Assembly (NCBI GenBank): GCA_964504345.1 | Contig: CAZDDX010000001.1 | Span: 434,001 to 498,000 of the forward strand | DNA: 64,000 bases | Source: CAMDTE01 sp964504345 | GTDB lineage: Bacteria; Bacteroidota; Bacteroidia; Flavobacteriales; Schleiferiaceae | Direction of reading: 5' to 3' | In this document: one piece after another, positions 14,298 through 23,537 of the stretch | How the letters are laid out: each line of letters opens with the position of its first letter | Numbering within the stretch: the stretch's first letter is position 1 | The notes under the pieces: generated by a model | What the model was told of the DNA's origin: nothing | The model's database searches: none | What the model saw: only the letters and a program-made list of their open reading frames with translations | Position numbers and translations under genes: made by a program

Positions 14298-17200
14298 TTA
14301 TGCCTCTTCTACCTCATCGCCCAACTTCTTGGCGGTGTCGGCCAAAATTGGGGTTGCTACGAACAACGAGGAGTAGGTTCCCACCAAGATACCCACCAAA
14401 ATAGCGAAGACAAAACCACGAATCACCTCACCACCAAACAGGAAGATGACCAACAACACCACCAACGTCGTCATGGAGGTGTTGAACGTACGGCCCAAAG
14501 TTTGGTTCAGCGCGCTGTCCAAAATTTGAACCTTGTTCATCTTGGCGTGGCTCTTGGCGCCAAAGAACTCACGAATTCGGTCGTAAACAACCACCGTGTC
14601 GTTCAACGAGTATCCAATTACCGTCAGGATGGCCGCAACAAACGCTTGATCTACCTCCAAGGAGAAGGGCAAAACACCGTTAAACAAGGAGAATACACCC
14701 ATTACGATTACCGCATCGTGGATAACGGCCACAACAGCACCAAAGGAATACTGCCACTTGTTGAACCGAACCAACAGGTAGATGAAAATACCGAGCAACG
14801 AGAACAAAACCGCCCAAACAGCCGTCTTCTGAATGTCATCGGCCACTGTAGGACCAACCTGACGAGACGCTACCAAGCCCAATGGGTTTTCTTCAATGGA
14901 CAAGAATTCTGACTCACTTACTGATTTTGCGTAAAAACCTTTGACACCGGCGTACAATGCCTTGCGCAATGCATCCTCTACATCCGCGCCAGACTCTTCT
15001 ATGCGGAAGTTGGTGGTGATGACAACCTGCTCAGGCGTTCCCAGAGTTTTGACTACAGGAGCCGTAGCGGTTGGGTCAACCTTGCGGTACTCCGCCATCA
15101 AGGCTGCACCAACTTGCTCAACCGCTACGGGTTGATCAAAACGAACCTGATACGTACGACCTCCGGAAAAGTCGACACCCAATTGTAAGCCTTTTGTTGC
15201 GAGCGAAACCAAACTGCCCAGAACCAAAATCCCGGAAATCACGTAGGCAATCTTTCTGGACTTCATGAATCCAAAATTGGCATTAACAAATAAGCCTTTG
15301 AATGCAGGATTGGTAAACGAAATGCTTGCTTTACGAGACAAGCGCCATTCCATGTACAGACGAGAAATAAAGATGGCCGTAAACAACGAGGACAAAATAC
15401 CAATGATCAACGTGGTCGCAAATCCGCGAATCGGGCCGGTTCCAAACAAGTACAAAATAATGGCCGTCAGCAAGGTCGTGAGGTTGGCGTCCAAAATGGC
15501 GCCGTAGGAATGCTTGTAACCGTCGTTCACGGCGGATTCCAATGGTTTGCCTCCCGCTAATTCTTCACGCACACGTTCGTAAATCAATACGTTAGCGTCC
15601 ACCGCCATACCAATAGTCAAAACGATACCGGCCATACCTGGCAAAGTCAGAACTGCACCAATGGCGTCCAAAATACCGAAAATGAAGAACATGTTGGCCA
15701 CCAAAGAAAGGTTAGCGGCCCATCCTGCTCCAGCGTAGTAGAACAGCATGTACAAGAAAACGACGCCCATGGCGTAAACAAAGGACCACAAACTGGCCGA
15801 AATCGCTTCCTTACCCAAGCTCGGTCCCACAACGTCGGATTGAATGATGCGGGCTGGAACGGGCAATTTACCGGCGCGCAACACGTTTGCCAAGTCCGTT
15901 GCTTCTTCCAAGGAGAAACCACCTTCAATTTGCGTGCGTCCGCCAGCAATTTCGCCGTTTACGCGGGGGTAGCTGTAAATCAATCCGTCCAATACAACCG
16001 CCACGTGACCTTTGGGATTCTTAGCTCCTTCTTCACCGGTCAAACGCTTCCAAATTTGTGCGCCCTGACCGTTCATGGACATGCTGACCACCGGATTGTT
16101 GCCGTTGTCAAACTCCTGGCGAGCGTCTACAATTACCTCACCGTCCAATTCCGGCTGCATGTCGCGGGTACCGCGTAGGGCGATCAACATGGTCACGTCT
16201 GCTTCTTTCTCCGGACGTGTCCAGGCAAAACGAACGTTGCGCTTATCGCCAGGAATCATCGACCGAACAGCGTCGTTGCGCAAGTAGGCGTTGATTTTGG
16301 ACGTGTCCTTGGTGGCCGCGTAGCCAATCACCGGACCTTCACCGATGGCACCGGTTTGGGGATTCACGTTCAAGGCCATCACTTTCAACAAGGGACCAAA
16401 ATCTTTATTGGCGGTGTCGTTGGCAGCAGCCTTTGCTTTTGCAGCCGTATCGGCCGTGGGCGAATCGGCGGTTTTGCCTTCCGCATCCGGAATGGAAGCA
16501 ACGTCCAATGCACTGGGCTCTGCTGCTTTCTTTACTGCAGGAGCAGTTTCTTTCACGGTTGCCTTAAGCTTGTCGTTGGCATCCACCATGAACTGCATCC
16601 ATTCTCCACCTTGGTACGTGCGCCAGAACTCCAAACGCGCCGTTCCTTGCAACAAGCGCTGAACGCGAGCAGGTTCTTTAACACCGGGAAGCTCCACCAA
16701 AATGCGGCCGGAATTTTCCAACTTCTGAATGTTCGGCTGTACCACCCCAAATTGGTCAATACGGGCCTTCAATACGGTGTAAACGTTTTCAATGGAGGCG
16801 TTTACGTCGCCACGAACCGTATTTCTAACGTCGTCGTCTGAAGCATCCACGCCCACGCGATCGGCCATGTCTTTGGTTCCAAACAAACCAACGTCGCTCA
16901 ACTTACGATCGCCGCGGAGGGCGTCAATTTCTTGAAAAAACAGATCCAAGTATGCCCCTTGGCTGCTCGCCATACGGACGTCGGCCTTGCTCAAAGCTTC
17001 CAAGAACATAGGATCCTTGGAGTTGCCGGACAAACCCACCAACACGTCGCGAACAGAAACTTCCAAAATGACGTTCATGCCGCCGCGAAGGTCCAGTCCC
17101 AAGTTCATCTCACGACCTTTGACTTCCTTATAGGTGTATTCGGCGATGCCCAAATTGTACACGGGGAAAGACGCAATGGAATCCAAATACGACTTTTCCT

Positions 17201-17333
17201 TCACGGGGTCACCTTGGGCGTATTCTTTGGCTTGGCTTTCAACGCGCTGCGCCACAAACGTAAAAGAGAGTTCGTACAAACAAGCCGCTGCGAAGGCAAT
17301 GGCGAATAGGCGAATAACCGCTTTGTTTTGCAT
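14298..17333 (-). CDS. secDF: Protein translocase subunits SecD and SecF as one polypeptide
   Basis: Integral membrane RND-type protein that uses the proton gradient to aid Sec export. The 1011-residue chain is a natural SecD-SecF fusion, normal in Bacteroidota. The SecD half has the start MQNKAVIRLF, GLDLRGGMNV near 75, a large periplasmic part with a low-complexity Ala/Thr insert (about 275-310) and LTIGMAVDANVLIYERVRE. The SecF half begins near 680 with GVDFSGGRTY and has SLNDTVVVYDRIRE. I prefer the ATG at 17333 (MQNKAV) over one 9 nt upstream, by homology. A -7 box lies 26 nt upstream. Confidence 0.96.
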   Translation of the reverse strand: MQNKAVIRLFAIAFAAACLYELSFTFVAQRVESQAKEYAQGDPVKEKSYLDSIASFPVYNLGIAEYTYKEVKGREMNLGLDLRGGMNVILEVSVRDVLVGLSGNSKDPMFLEALSKADVRMASSQGAYLDLFFQEIDALRGDRKLSDVGLFGTKDMADRVGVDASDDDVRNTVRGDVNASIENVYTVLKARIDQFGVVQPNIQKLENSGRILVELPGVKEPARVQRLLQGTARLEFWRTYQGGEWMQFMVDANDKLKATVKETAPAVKKAAEPSALDVASIPDAEGKTADSPTADTAAKAKAAANDTANKDFGPLLKVMALNVNPQTGAIGEGPVIGYAATKDTSKINAYLRNDAVRSMIPGDKRNVRFAWTRPEKEADVTMLIALRGTRDMQPELDGEVIVDARQEFDNGNNPVVSMSMNGQGAQIWKRLTGEEGAKNPKGHVAVVLDGLIYSYPRVNGEIAGGRTQIEGGFSLEEATDLANVLRAGKLPVPARIIQSDVVGPSLGKEAISASLWSFVYAMGVVFLYMLFYYAGAGWAANLSLVANMFFIFGILDAIGAVLTLPGMAGIVLTIGMAVDANVLIYERVREELAGGKPLESAVNDGYKHSYGAILDANLTTLLTAIILYLFGTGPIRGFATTLIIGILSSLFTAIFISRLYMEWRLSRKASISFTNPAFKGLFVNANFGFMKSRKIAYVISGILVLGSLVSLATKGLQLGVDFSGGRTYQVRFDQPVAVEQVGAALMAEYRKVDPTATAPVVKTLGTPEQVVITTNFRIEESGADVEDALRKALYAGVKGFYAKSVSESEFLSIEENPLGLVASRQVGPTVADDIQKTAVWAVLFSLLGIFIYLLVRFNKWQYSFGAVVAVIHDAVIVMGVFSLFNGVLPFSLEVDQAFVAAILTVIGYSLNDTVVVYDRIREFFGAKSHAKMNKVQILDSALNQTLGRTFNTSMTTLVVLLVIFLFGGEVIRGFVFAILVGILVGTYSSLFVATPILADTAKKLGDEVEEA

Positions 17334-17359
17334 GGTATGCACTTTTGGGAATAAGGTGG

Positions 17360-17367
17360 CAAATATA
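17360..17367 (-). promoter_or_regulatory. -7 box of secDF
   Basis: Minus-strand TATATTTG is an exact TAnnTTTG match, 26 nt before the proposed ATG. No well-spaced TTG was found upstream. It faces the promoter of the divergent VCBS gene only 8 bp away. Confidence 0.6.
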
Positions 17368-17375
17368 GTTTATTG

Positions 17376-17383
17376 TATCTTTA
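17376..17383 (+). promoter_or_regulatory. Candidate -7 box of the VCBS-repeat gene
   Basis: TATCTTTA differs from TAnnTTTG only in the last base and ends 5 nt before the ATG at 17389. It would give a leaderless transcript. Confidence 0.45.
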
Positions 17384-17388
17384 TACGG

Positions 17389-20043
17389 ATGCTGTATTCG
17401 GTTCGATTTTCCCTTCTTGTTGGTCTTTTTTTAACAACTGCAACTGCTGTTGCCCAACCCATTGCCTCGTTTACACCTTGGCGTTCGGCCAAAGTAGGGA
17501 CCGCCTCGCAAGACTCACTCCCGTTGGGATTTGCCGGAGGCTGGAATTCCATTCAATTCGGACGGCTGGATTTTGACGACGACGGCCAACCGGACCTCAT
17601 TGGGTTTGACCGCGACGGCTACCGCTGGATTCCCTTGCAGCGTCGGGCCAACTCCTACACCTACCGCGGGGACTGGGTGCCCTATTTTCCTGCCATTCGG
17701 GAATGGATGGTTTTGGCGGACTACAACTGCGACGGACTTCCCGATCTGTTTTGCGGTGCCAACCCGGGAATTGGCGTCTACCAGGCCGTGCGGGACAGCA
17801 ATACCGTGCGCTTTCAGTGGGCCCTAAACGGCCCGTTTGTTTTAACCGACAACGGCACAGGCACCTTATCCAATTTATACGTTTCTATCGCAGACCGCCC
17901 CGTTGTGGACGACATCGACAACGACGGAGATTTGGACATCCTCACTTTTGGCCTGGCTGGTTTCGGCATTGAGTGGCACAAAAACACTCAGCCGTGCGGC
18001 CTTCAGTTTGCGCTGGAAACCGACTGCTGGGGCGATGCTTTGGAGTCCAAGCCCCTAAGCAATGCATTGGTCATAGATGCTTGCACTGGTAGCTGGGCCG
18101 CCCCGGAACAAACCCTCCATTCCGGCAGTGCACTGGCAGTACTGGATTTGGACGCAAACGGTAAAAAAGATGTGCTTCTGGGGGACATGAGCTACCCGAC
18201 TGCCGTGGCCGGATTCAATGTGGGCACTTCCCTTCTTGCAAATATTGAATCCCAAGACACGGCCTGGCCGTCCAACCACACCCGTGTAAACGTATCCTTT
18301 CCTTGCCCGTCCACGGTAGATGCCAACAACGACGGCCGAACAGACGTTGTGGTAGGAACCAACTTAATTTCGGGTCCCTACCGAAAAAATACGTGGTTGT
18401 ACAGCAATACCGGTACTCCGCAAAATCCCGTATGGACCCTACTAGACTCTGCATTTTTGCAGCGAGATCAACTGGATTTTGGGAAGCACGCCGTACCGTC
18501 GTTCGCGGATTGGAACACGGACGGTCAACCGGATTTACTGGTTGGCACCGAAGGAAATCTGCGTTTTTACCGCAATGCCGGAACCGTAACTCAGCCTTGG
18601 TGGAAGACGGACCTTCCGGTTACTTTGGCATCTGCTGTACAGACAGCATTTGGCACGGGAGACTTGGCGCCTACGGCTGGGGACCTGGACGGAGATGGGG
18701 ATTTAGATTTGGTGGTGGGCCGATGGGACGGAACGCTGGTTTTTTGCAGCAACACCGGCGGTTTTTTTGCGCCCAATTTTCAAACCGCCGTACCCAACTG
18801 GCTGAACGTGGATGTAGGTCAAGACGCCACCCCCGAATTGTTCGACGTCGATCAAGACGGGGACCTGGACCTTTTGGTGGGCAATTTTGAAGGAAACCTA
18901 ACCTTCATCCAAAATTCAGGTACCCTTCAATCGCCCGCATGGGATGTGCCCGTGCTGCGGTGGGGAGGGATCAGTGCCGATTTGTCCGGCACCTTCGCCG
19001 GTAAGGCCGTTCCGCGTGGATTTGTAGACGCTCAAGGAGAGGTTCGTTTGGTAGTTGGGACTGCTGACAGCGGTGTGGTTGAATTCAGTGGATTGCCCCA
19101 CGTGTTGGGCCAACCTACTACTGTTTCCCTTCAAGCAGGAACCGGAACCTTGTCCGGAAGTGGTTATTTGCAGACGCCTTTTGGCGGAACCCGTCGAGCC
19201 GGACGCCACCAATACCTCATCAAGAAAAGTGAATTAGGCACCGGTCGATACCGGTTTACGCATTTGGGTTTTGAAATCTTGCCCGGCACCATGCAGTACT
19301 TGAGCCAAGGCTTCAGTGTGCGCATGGGGTCCACGCAGTTGGACAGCTTGACCGGTCTTGTGAGCAACTTAAAGGAAGTGTTTGACTACCTGCACGTTCC
19401 CTCTGTTGGGCCCAACACCATCGCCTTGCAAACCCCATTTGATTGGGACGGCGTCAGCAATTTGGTGGTGGAAATTTGCTTCAGCAAAAATCTGCCTTTT
19501 GTAGACTTGCAATTGGCCAGCAGTATAACCCCCTTCCGTTCGCACGCGTACGGTGATGCGGTTACCTTCAATTCCCTAACCACGCAGGGATGTACCCTTC
19601 CCCTGCTGGGCCGTGATTTCCTCCGGCCAAACTTTAAGTTCACCGGGACACCTGCATTGGAAAGAAACGGCATTTGGATACAATCCGGCAGAAACAATGC
19701 CCCAGCCGTGCGAGATTTCAATGGCGACGGACACCCGGAGTTGGCTTTGGGGAACCGCAGCGGAGGACTGCTAATGTTCCGGGGAGAAGCTTACCGAATT
19801 GGACTGCCTGAAGAAACCCCGCCAACTGCCTTGGAGCTTCGAATTTGGCCCAACCCGGCACAAGCGGAGTTTTGGTTCTCCGGCACTCCCGGCCCCTTTC
19901 AAGTGGTAACGCTTACGGGCCAAGTTATGGCTTCTGGCGAGACCGACGGTTCTCCTCAAGCGGTACATACTTCAAATTGGCCTGCCGGAATGTACGTGCT
20001 TCATTGCGGGCAGAAGGCGGCTCGCTTGATGGTGGTGCCGTGA
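17389..20043 (+). CDS. Secreted FG-GAP/VCBS-repeat protein with a type IX secretion C-terminal domain
   Basis: An 884-residue exported protein. A signal peptide covers about 1-23 (VGLFLTTATAVAQ). About nine Asp-rich calcium-loop repeats follow, for example DFDDDGQPDLIG, DYNCDGLPDLFCG, DIDNDGDLDILTFG, DLDGDGDLDLVVG and DVDQDGDLDLLVG, the hallmark of VCBS/FG-GAP propellers. The end (LRIWPNPAQAEF ... PAGMYVLHC ... ARLMVVP) is a type A T9SS sorting domain, so the protein should cross the outer membrane and be released or anchored to the surface. Start at 17389 because the signal peptide begins there. The stop overlaps the next gene's GTG. Confidence 0.9.
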   Translation: MLYSVRFSLLVGLFLTTATAVAQPIASFTPWRSAKVGTASQDSLPLGFAGGWNSIQFGRLDFDDDGQPDLIGFDRDGYRWIPLQRRANSYTYRGDWVPYFPAIREWMVLADYNCDGLPDLFCGANPGIGVYQAVRDSNTVRFQWALNGPFVLTDNGTGTLSNLYVSIADRPVVDDIDNDGDLDILTFGLAGFGIEWHKNTQPCGLQFALETDCWGDALESKPLSNALVIDACTGSWAAPEQTLHSGSALAVLDLDANGKKDVLLGDMSYPTAVAGFNVGTSLLANIESQDTAWPSNHTRVNVSFPCPSTVDANNDGRTDVVVGTNLISGPYRKNTWLYSNTGTPQNPVWTLLDSAFLQRDQLDFGKHAVPSFADWNTDGQPDLLVGTEGNLRFYRNAGTVTQPWWKTDLPVTLASAVQTAFGTGDLAPTAGDLDGDGDLDLVVGRWDGTLVFCSNTGGFFAPNFQTAVPNWLNVDVGQDATPELFDVDQDGDLDLLVGNFEGNLTFIQNSGTLQSPAWDVPVLRWGGISADLSGTFAGKAVPRGFVDAQGEVRLVVGTADSGVVEFSGLPHVLGQPTTVSLQAGTGTLSGSGYLQTPFGGTRRAGRHQYLIKKSELGTGRYRFTHLGFEILPGTMQYLSQGFSVRMGSTQLDSLTGLVSNLKEVFDYLHVPSVGPNTIALQTPFDWDGVSNLVVEICFSKNLPFVDLQLASSITPFRSHAYGDAVTFNSLTTQGCTLPLLGRDFLRPNFKFTGTPALERNGIWIQSGRNNAPAVRDFNGDGHPELALGNRSGGLLMFRGEAYRIGLPEETPPTALELRIWPNPAQAEFWFSGTPGPFQVVTLTGQVMASGETDGSPQAVHTSNWPAGMYVLHCGQKAARLMVVP

Positions 20044-20495
20044 CAAACAACGCAAACACGATAGCAACCAACCCCTCGGACGCATCCGGCATCCCTTGCC
20101 CGGAGGCCCTACCCGCATTCGGCCCAAACGAAAAGTGGGTGCTGTACGACGGTCCTTGCGTTCTGTGCAACGCAACCGTCTCGTGGCTCCAACGACGCGA
20201 TCGCCGCGCCGTACTCAACTTTGCCCCGCACCCCAACCCGGACGCAGACGGTGTTGCGTTTTGGGACGGAAACCGCTGGCACCACGGCCACCAAGCCCTT
20301 TCCCCCATCCTCAAGGAACTCCCATCCCCCTACCCGTTCCTGGGCAGCATCCTGGCACGGGTGCCGGTGTGGGTCACAAAAAAAATGTACCGATGGATTG
20401 CCGCCCACCGGTACACTTGGTTTGGTAAAAACGAAACGCTTAGAGCGTGTCCAGTACCGCATTCATTGACCGAACCGCAGCAGCACTCTTGTTGA
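20040..20495 (+). CDS. DCC-family thiol-disulfide oxidoreductase-like protein (DUF393)
   Basis: A 151-residue protein with the family motif YDGPCVLCN (Cys40 and Cys43 from the start used here) and the C-terminal conserved stretch MYRWIAAHRYTWFGK. The family is predicted to have a thioredoxin-like fold; its substrates are unknown. The GTG start overlaps the VCBS gene stop (sequence GTGA), so it is translationally coupled to a secreted protein. Its last 56 nt overlap the 3' end of the convergent mdh gene; both reading frames match their families there, so the overlap looks real. Confidence 0.8.
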   Translation: MTNNANTIATNPSDASGIPCPEALPAFGPNEKWVLYDGPCVLCNATVSWLQRRDRRAVLNFAPHPNPDADGVAFWDGNRWHHGHQALSPILKELPSPYPFLGSILARVPVWVTKKMYRWIAAHRYTWFGKNETLRACPVPHSLTEPQQHSC

Positions 20496-21369
20496 ACTCC
20501 GCTTGCTCGGCCTCGTTCAACTCCAAGGTTACAATCTTCTCCCAGCCGTTCTTGCCTACCACCACAGGCACGCCCAAACAGATGTCGGACTGACCGTATT
20601 CGCCGTTTAATGCCACGCAGCAAGGAAACACCCGCTTTTCGTCGCGCACAATGCTGGCCACCAATGCCGCTCCGGCCGCGCCGGGGGCGTACCACGCCGA
20701 CGTCCCCAACAATCCGGTCAACGTAGCGCCGCCCACCATCGTGTCTGCCTTTACCTTCATCAATTGCTCCTCGGAAAGATGCGCAGAAACAGGGCTGCTT
20801 TGGTAGGACGCCAAACGCGTCAACGGAATCATGGTGGTGTCTCCGTGGCCGCCAATAACCGTTCCTTGCAAATCATTGGAAGGAACGCCCATGGCTTGGC
20901 TCAAGTAGTACTTAAACCGACTGGAGTCCAAAATACCGCCCATGCCAATAACTTTATTTTTAGGCAATCCGCTGGTGCGGGCCGCCAAAAAGGTCATGGT
21001 ATCCATGGGGTTGGAAATCACCACAATAGTAGCGTTGGGTGAGTACTTCAATGCATTTTCCACCACCGACTTCACAATACCGGCGTTGGTTCCGATCAAC
21101 TCCTCGCGGGTCATGCCCGGCTTGCGGGGTATTCCGGAGGTGATGACCACCACTTCCGAATCGGCCGTCTTGCTGTAGTCGCCGGTGGTACCCGTGATGC
21201 GCGTGCTCCAACCTTGGATGGCGGCGGTTTGCATCATGTCCATGGCCTTGCCCTCAGCAAAGCCCTCTTTGATGTCCAACAATACAACTTCAGGAGCGAG
21301 CTCCAGGCGAGCGATGTTCTCTGCGCAAGTGGCACCAACGTTGCCGGCACCGACGACCGTAATTTTCAT
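20440..21369 (-). CDS. mdh: Malate dehydrogenase (LDH-like type)
   Basis: NAD-dependent TCA cycle enzyme, 309 residues. The Rossmann motif GAGNVGA is at 7-13, Asp32 ends beta-2 (LLDIKEG), the substrate loop PRKPGMTREE (81-90) carries the Arg that selects malate over lactate, and the catalytic His is in IGGHGDTTMIP. A -7 box lies 29 nt upstream, downstream of gyrB. The 3' end overlaps the DCC gene on the other strand by 56 nt. Confidence 0.97.
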   Translation of the reverse strand: MKITVVGAGNVGATCAENIARLELAPEVVLLDIKEGFAEGKAMDMMQTAAIQGWSTRITGTTGDYSKTADSEVVVITSGIPRKPGMTREELIGTNAGIVKSVVENALKYSPNATIVVISNPMDTMTFLAARTSGLPKNKVIGMGGILDSSRFKYYLSQAMGVPSNDLQGTVIGGHGDTTMIPLTRLASYQSSPVSAHLSEEQLMKVKADTMVGGATLTGLLGTSAWYAPGAAGAALVASIVRDEKRVFPCCVALNGEYGQSDICLGVPVVVGKNGWEKIVTLELNEAEQAEFNKSAAAVRSMNAVLDTL

Positions 21370-21398
21370 GACAAGGGTTTTTATGCGGAATTGCGGTG

Positions 21399-21406
21399 CA
21401 AAATTA
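21399..21406 (-). promoter_or_regulatory. -7 box of mdh
   Basis: Minus-strand TAATTTTG, an exact TAnnTTTG match in the 54-nt gap between gyrB and mdh, about 29 nt before the ATG. Confidence 0.6.
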
Positions 21407-21423
21407 CACTCGAAAGCGGCGCT

Positions 21424-23373
21424 TTACGCGTCGATCCGGGCATATTTTGCATTGGCTTCAATGAATTCACGACGAGGCGGAACATCATCCCCCATGAGCA
21501 TGGAGAAGATGCGGTCTGCTTCTGTTGCGTTGTCAATGGTTACTTGCTTTAAGGTGCGGAATTCTGGATTCATGGTGGTGTCCCACAACTGCTCCGCGTT
21601 CATCTCACCTAAACCCTTGTAGCGCTGTACATTGACCCCAGACTCGCTCTCGCCGCCCAGCTCGCGGGACCATTGGTCGCGCTGCTGTTCATTCCAGGCA
21701 TAGTGTTGTTTGTTGCCCTTTTTCACTAAGTACAAAGGCGGTGATGCAATGTATACGTAACCGCGCTCAATCAACTCCTTCATGTAGCGGAAGAAGAACG
21801 TCATGATCAATGTAGAAATGTGCGAACCGTCCACGTCGGCGTCGCACATGATGACGATTTTGTGGTAGCGCAACTTATTTATATTCAACGCCTTAGCATC
21901 TTCCTCGGTTCCAATGCTCACGCCCAGGGCGGTGAACATATTGCGAATCTCTTCGTTTTCAAAAATCCGGTGCATCATGGCCTTCTCCACGTTCAAGATC
22001 TTGCCTCGAAGCGGCATGATGGCCTGAAAATGACGATCGCGACCTTGTTTGGCGGTTCCGCCGGCGGAGTCGCCCTCCACAAAGAAAATCTCACACTTTG
22101 CCGGATCTGTTTCTTGGCAATCCGCCAATTTTCCGGGCAAACTGTTGTTGCCCAAAACGGTTTTGCGCTGCACCATTTCGCGCGCTTTGCGCGCCGCAAT
22201 ACGTGCCTTGGCCGCCAAAACCACCTTCTGAACCACCATTCGTGCCTCCGCTGGATGCTCCTCCAAATAATTGGCCAGCATTTCGCCCACAATCCGGTCC
22301 ACAGCGCCACCGACCTCCGAGTTGCCCAACTTCGTTTTGGTTTGTCCCTCAAACTGAGGTTCCATCACCTTAACGGAAATAACGGCGGTCAAACCTTCGC
22401 GGAAATCGTCACCTGCTACTTCAATCTTCTCCTTGGTCAAAATACCGCTCTCGTCCGCGTACTTCTTCAGCGTGCGCGTCAAGGCTCGGCGGAATCCCGC
22501 CAAGTGGGTACCTCCCTCGTGGGTGTTGATGTTGTTGACGTATGAATGAATATTTTCCGAGTACGACGTGTTGTACTTCATGGCCACCTCAACCGGAATG
22601 CCGTCGATTTCGCCTTCCATGTACATCACGTCCTCAATCAGCGCCTCGCGGTTCTGGTCCACGTAGGTCACGAACTCTCGCAAACCGCCTTCTGAGAGGA
22701 ACGTCTCCGAGCGCGGTGCCCAAGAATCGTCCGCTCCTTCCGGCTTGCGCACGTCCGTCAGCGTGATGGTGATGCCGCGGTTCAAGAACGACAGCTCGCG
22801 CAAACGAGCCGCCAAAATATCGTAGTGGTAAACGGTTTCGTAAAAAATGGAGGCGTCGGGGGTAAACCGAACGATGGTTCCGCGGTAATCCGAGTTGCCC
22901 ACTTCCTTCACGGGGTATTGCGGAATTCCGATCTTGTATTCCTGTCGGTAGTGCTTTCCATCCCGGTGAACGTCCACGCACAAATCAGTTGAGAGCGCAT
23001 TCACGCAGCTCACACCTACGCCGTGTAGACCGCCGGAAACTTTGTAGGAGTCTTTATCAAACTTACCGCCGGCGTGCAAAACCGTCATGACCACTTCCAA
23101 TGCAGACTTCTGCTCTTTGGTGTGCATCGCTACCGGAATACCGCGACCGTTGTCTTTTACCGTGATGGAGTTGCCCTCCTCAATAGTTACTTCAATTCGG
23201 GAAGCATGGCCGGCCAAAGCCTCGTCAATGGAGTTGTCCACCACCTCATAAACCAAGTGGTGAAGGCCCTTGAGTCCAATGTCGCCAATGTACATAGCTG
23301 GGCGCTTGCGCACCGCCTCTAATCCTTCTAGTACCTGAATGCTATCTGCGCCGTATTGCTTGGAATCGCTCAT
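21424..23373 (-). CDS. gyrB: DNA gyrase subunit B
   Basis: ATPase subunit of type II topoisomerase. The 649-residue protein has the GHKL ATPase (YEVVDNSIDEALAG, DNGRGIP, GGLHGVGVSCVNALS), the transducer domain, the TOPRIM motif EGDSAGG and the C-terminal QRYKGLGEMN. The ATG at 23373 (MSDSKQYGADSIQVLEG) matches family starts; longer in-frame starts run through the promoter. GyrB and ParE are close, but the overall sequence is the GyrB of Bacteroidota. Confidence 0.95.
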   Translation of the reverse strand: MSDSKQYGADSIQVLEGLEAVRKRPAMYIGDIGLKGLHHLVYEVVDNSIDEALAGHASRIEVTIEEGNSITVKDNGRGIPVAMHTKEQKSALEVVMTVLHAGGKFDKDSYKVSGGLHGVGVSCVNALSTDLCVDVHRDGKHYRQEYKIGIPQYPVKEVGNSDYRGTIVRFTPDASIFYETVYHYDILAARLRELSFLNRGITITLTDVRKPEGADDSWAPRSETFLSEGGLREFVTYVDQNREALIEDVMYMEGEIDGIPVEVAMKYNTSYSENIHSYVNNINTHEGGTHLAGFRRALTRTLKKYADESGILTKEKIEVAGDDFREGLTAVISVKVMEPQFEGQTKTKLGNSEVGGAVDRIVGEMLANYLEEHPAEARMVVQKVVLAAKARIAARKAREMVQRKTVLGNNSLPGKLADCQETDPAKCEIFFVEGDSAGGTAKQGRDRHFQAIMPLRGKILNVEKAMMHRIFENEEIRNMFTALGVSIGTEEDAKALNINKLRYHKIVIMCDADVDGSHISTLIMTFFFRYMKELIERGYVYIASPPLYLVKKGNKQHYAWNEQQRDQWSRELGGESESGVNVQRYKGLGEMNAEQLWDTTMNPEFRTLKQVTIDNATEADRIFSMLMGDDVPPRREFIEANAKYARIDA

Positions 23374-23400
23374 GGAATGCGTTATTTTTTGGGATACCAA

Positions 23401-23408
23401 CAAAGATA
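23401..23408 (-). promoter_or_regulatory. -7 box of gyrB
   Basis: Minus-strand TATCTTTG fits TAnnTTTG, 27 nt before the ATG. A TTG lies 16 nt further upstream (23427-23425), the same non-ideal spacing as at rpsU. Confidence 0.65.
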
Positions 23409-23537
23409 AGAAAGTGGTACAGCGCAATCACGGTACCACCCCCTTCAATACCCAGTATTTTCAACAGGTTTTCAACAATCTCACGCCCTAAAAAAGGCGC
23501 TGCGAACTCCGGAAACGAACGCGCGGGTAAACCCTAC

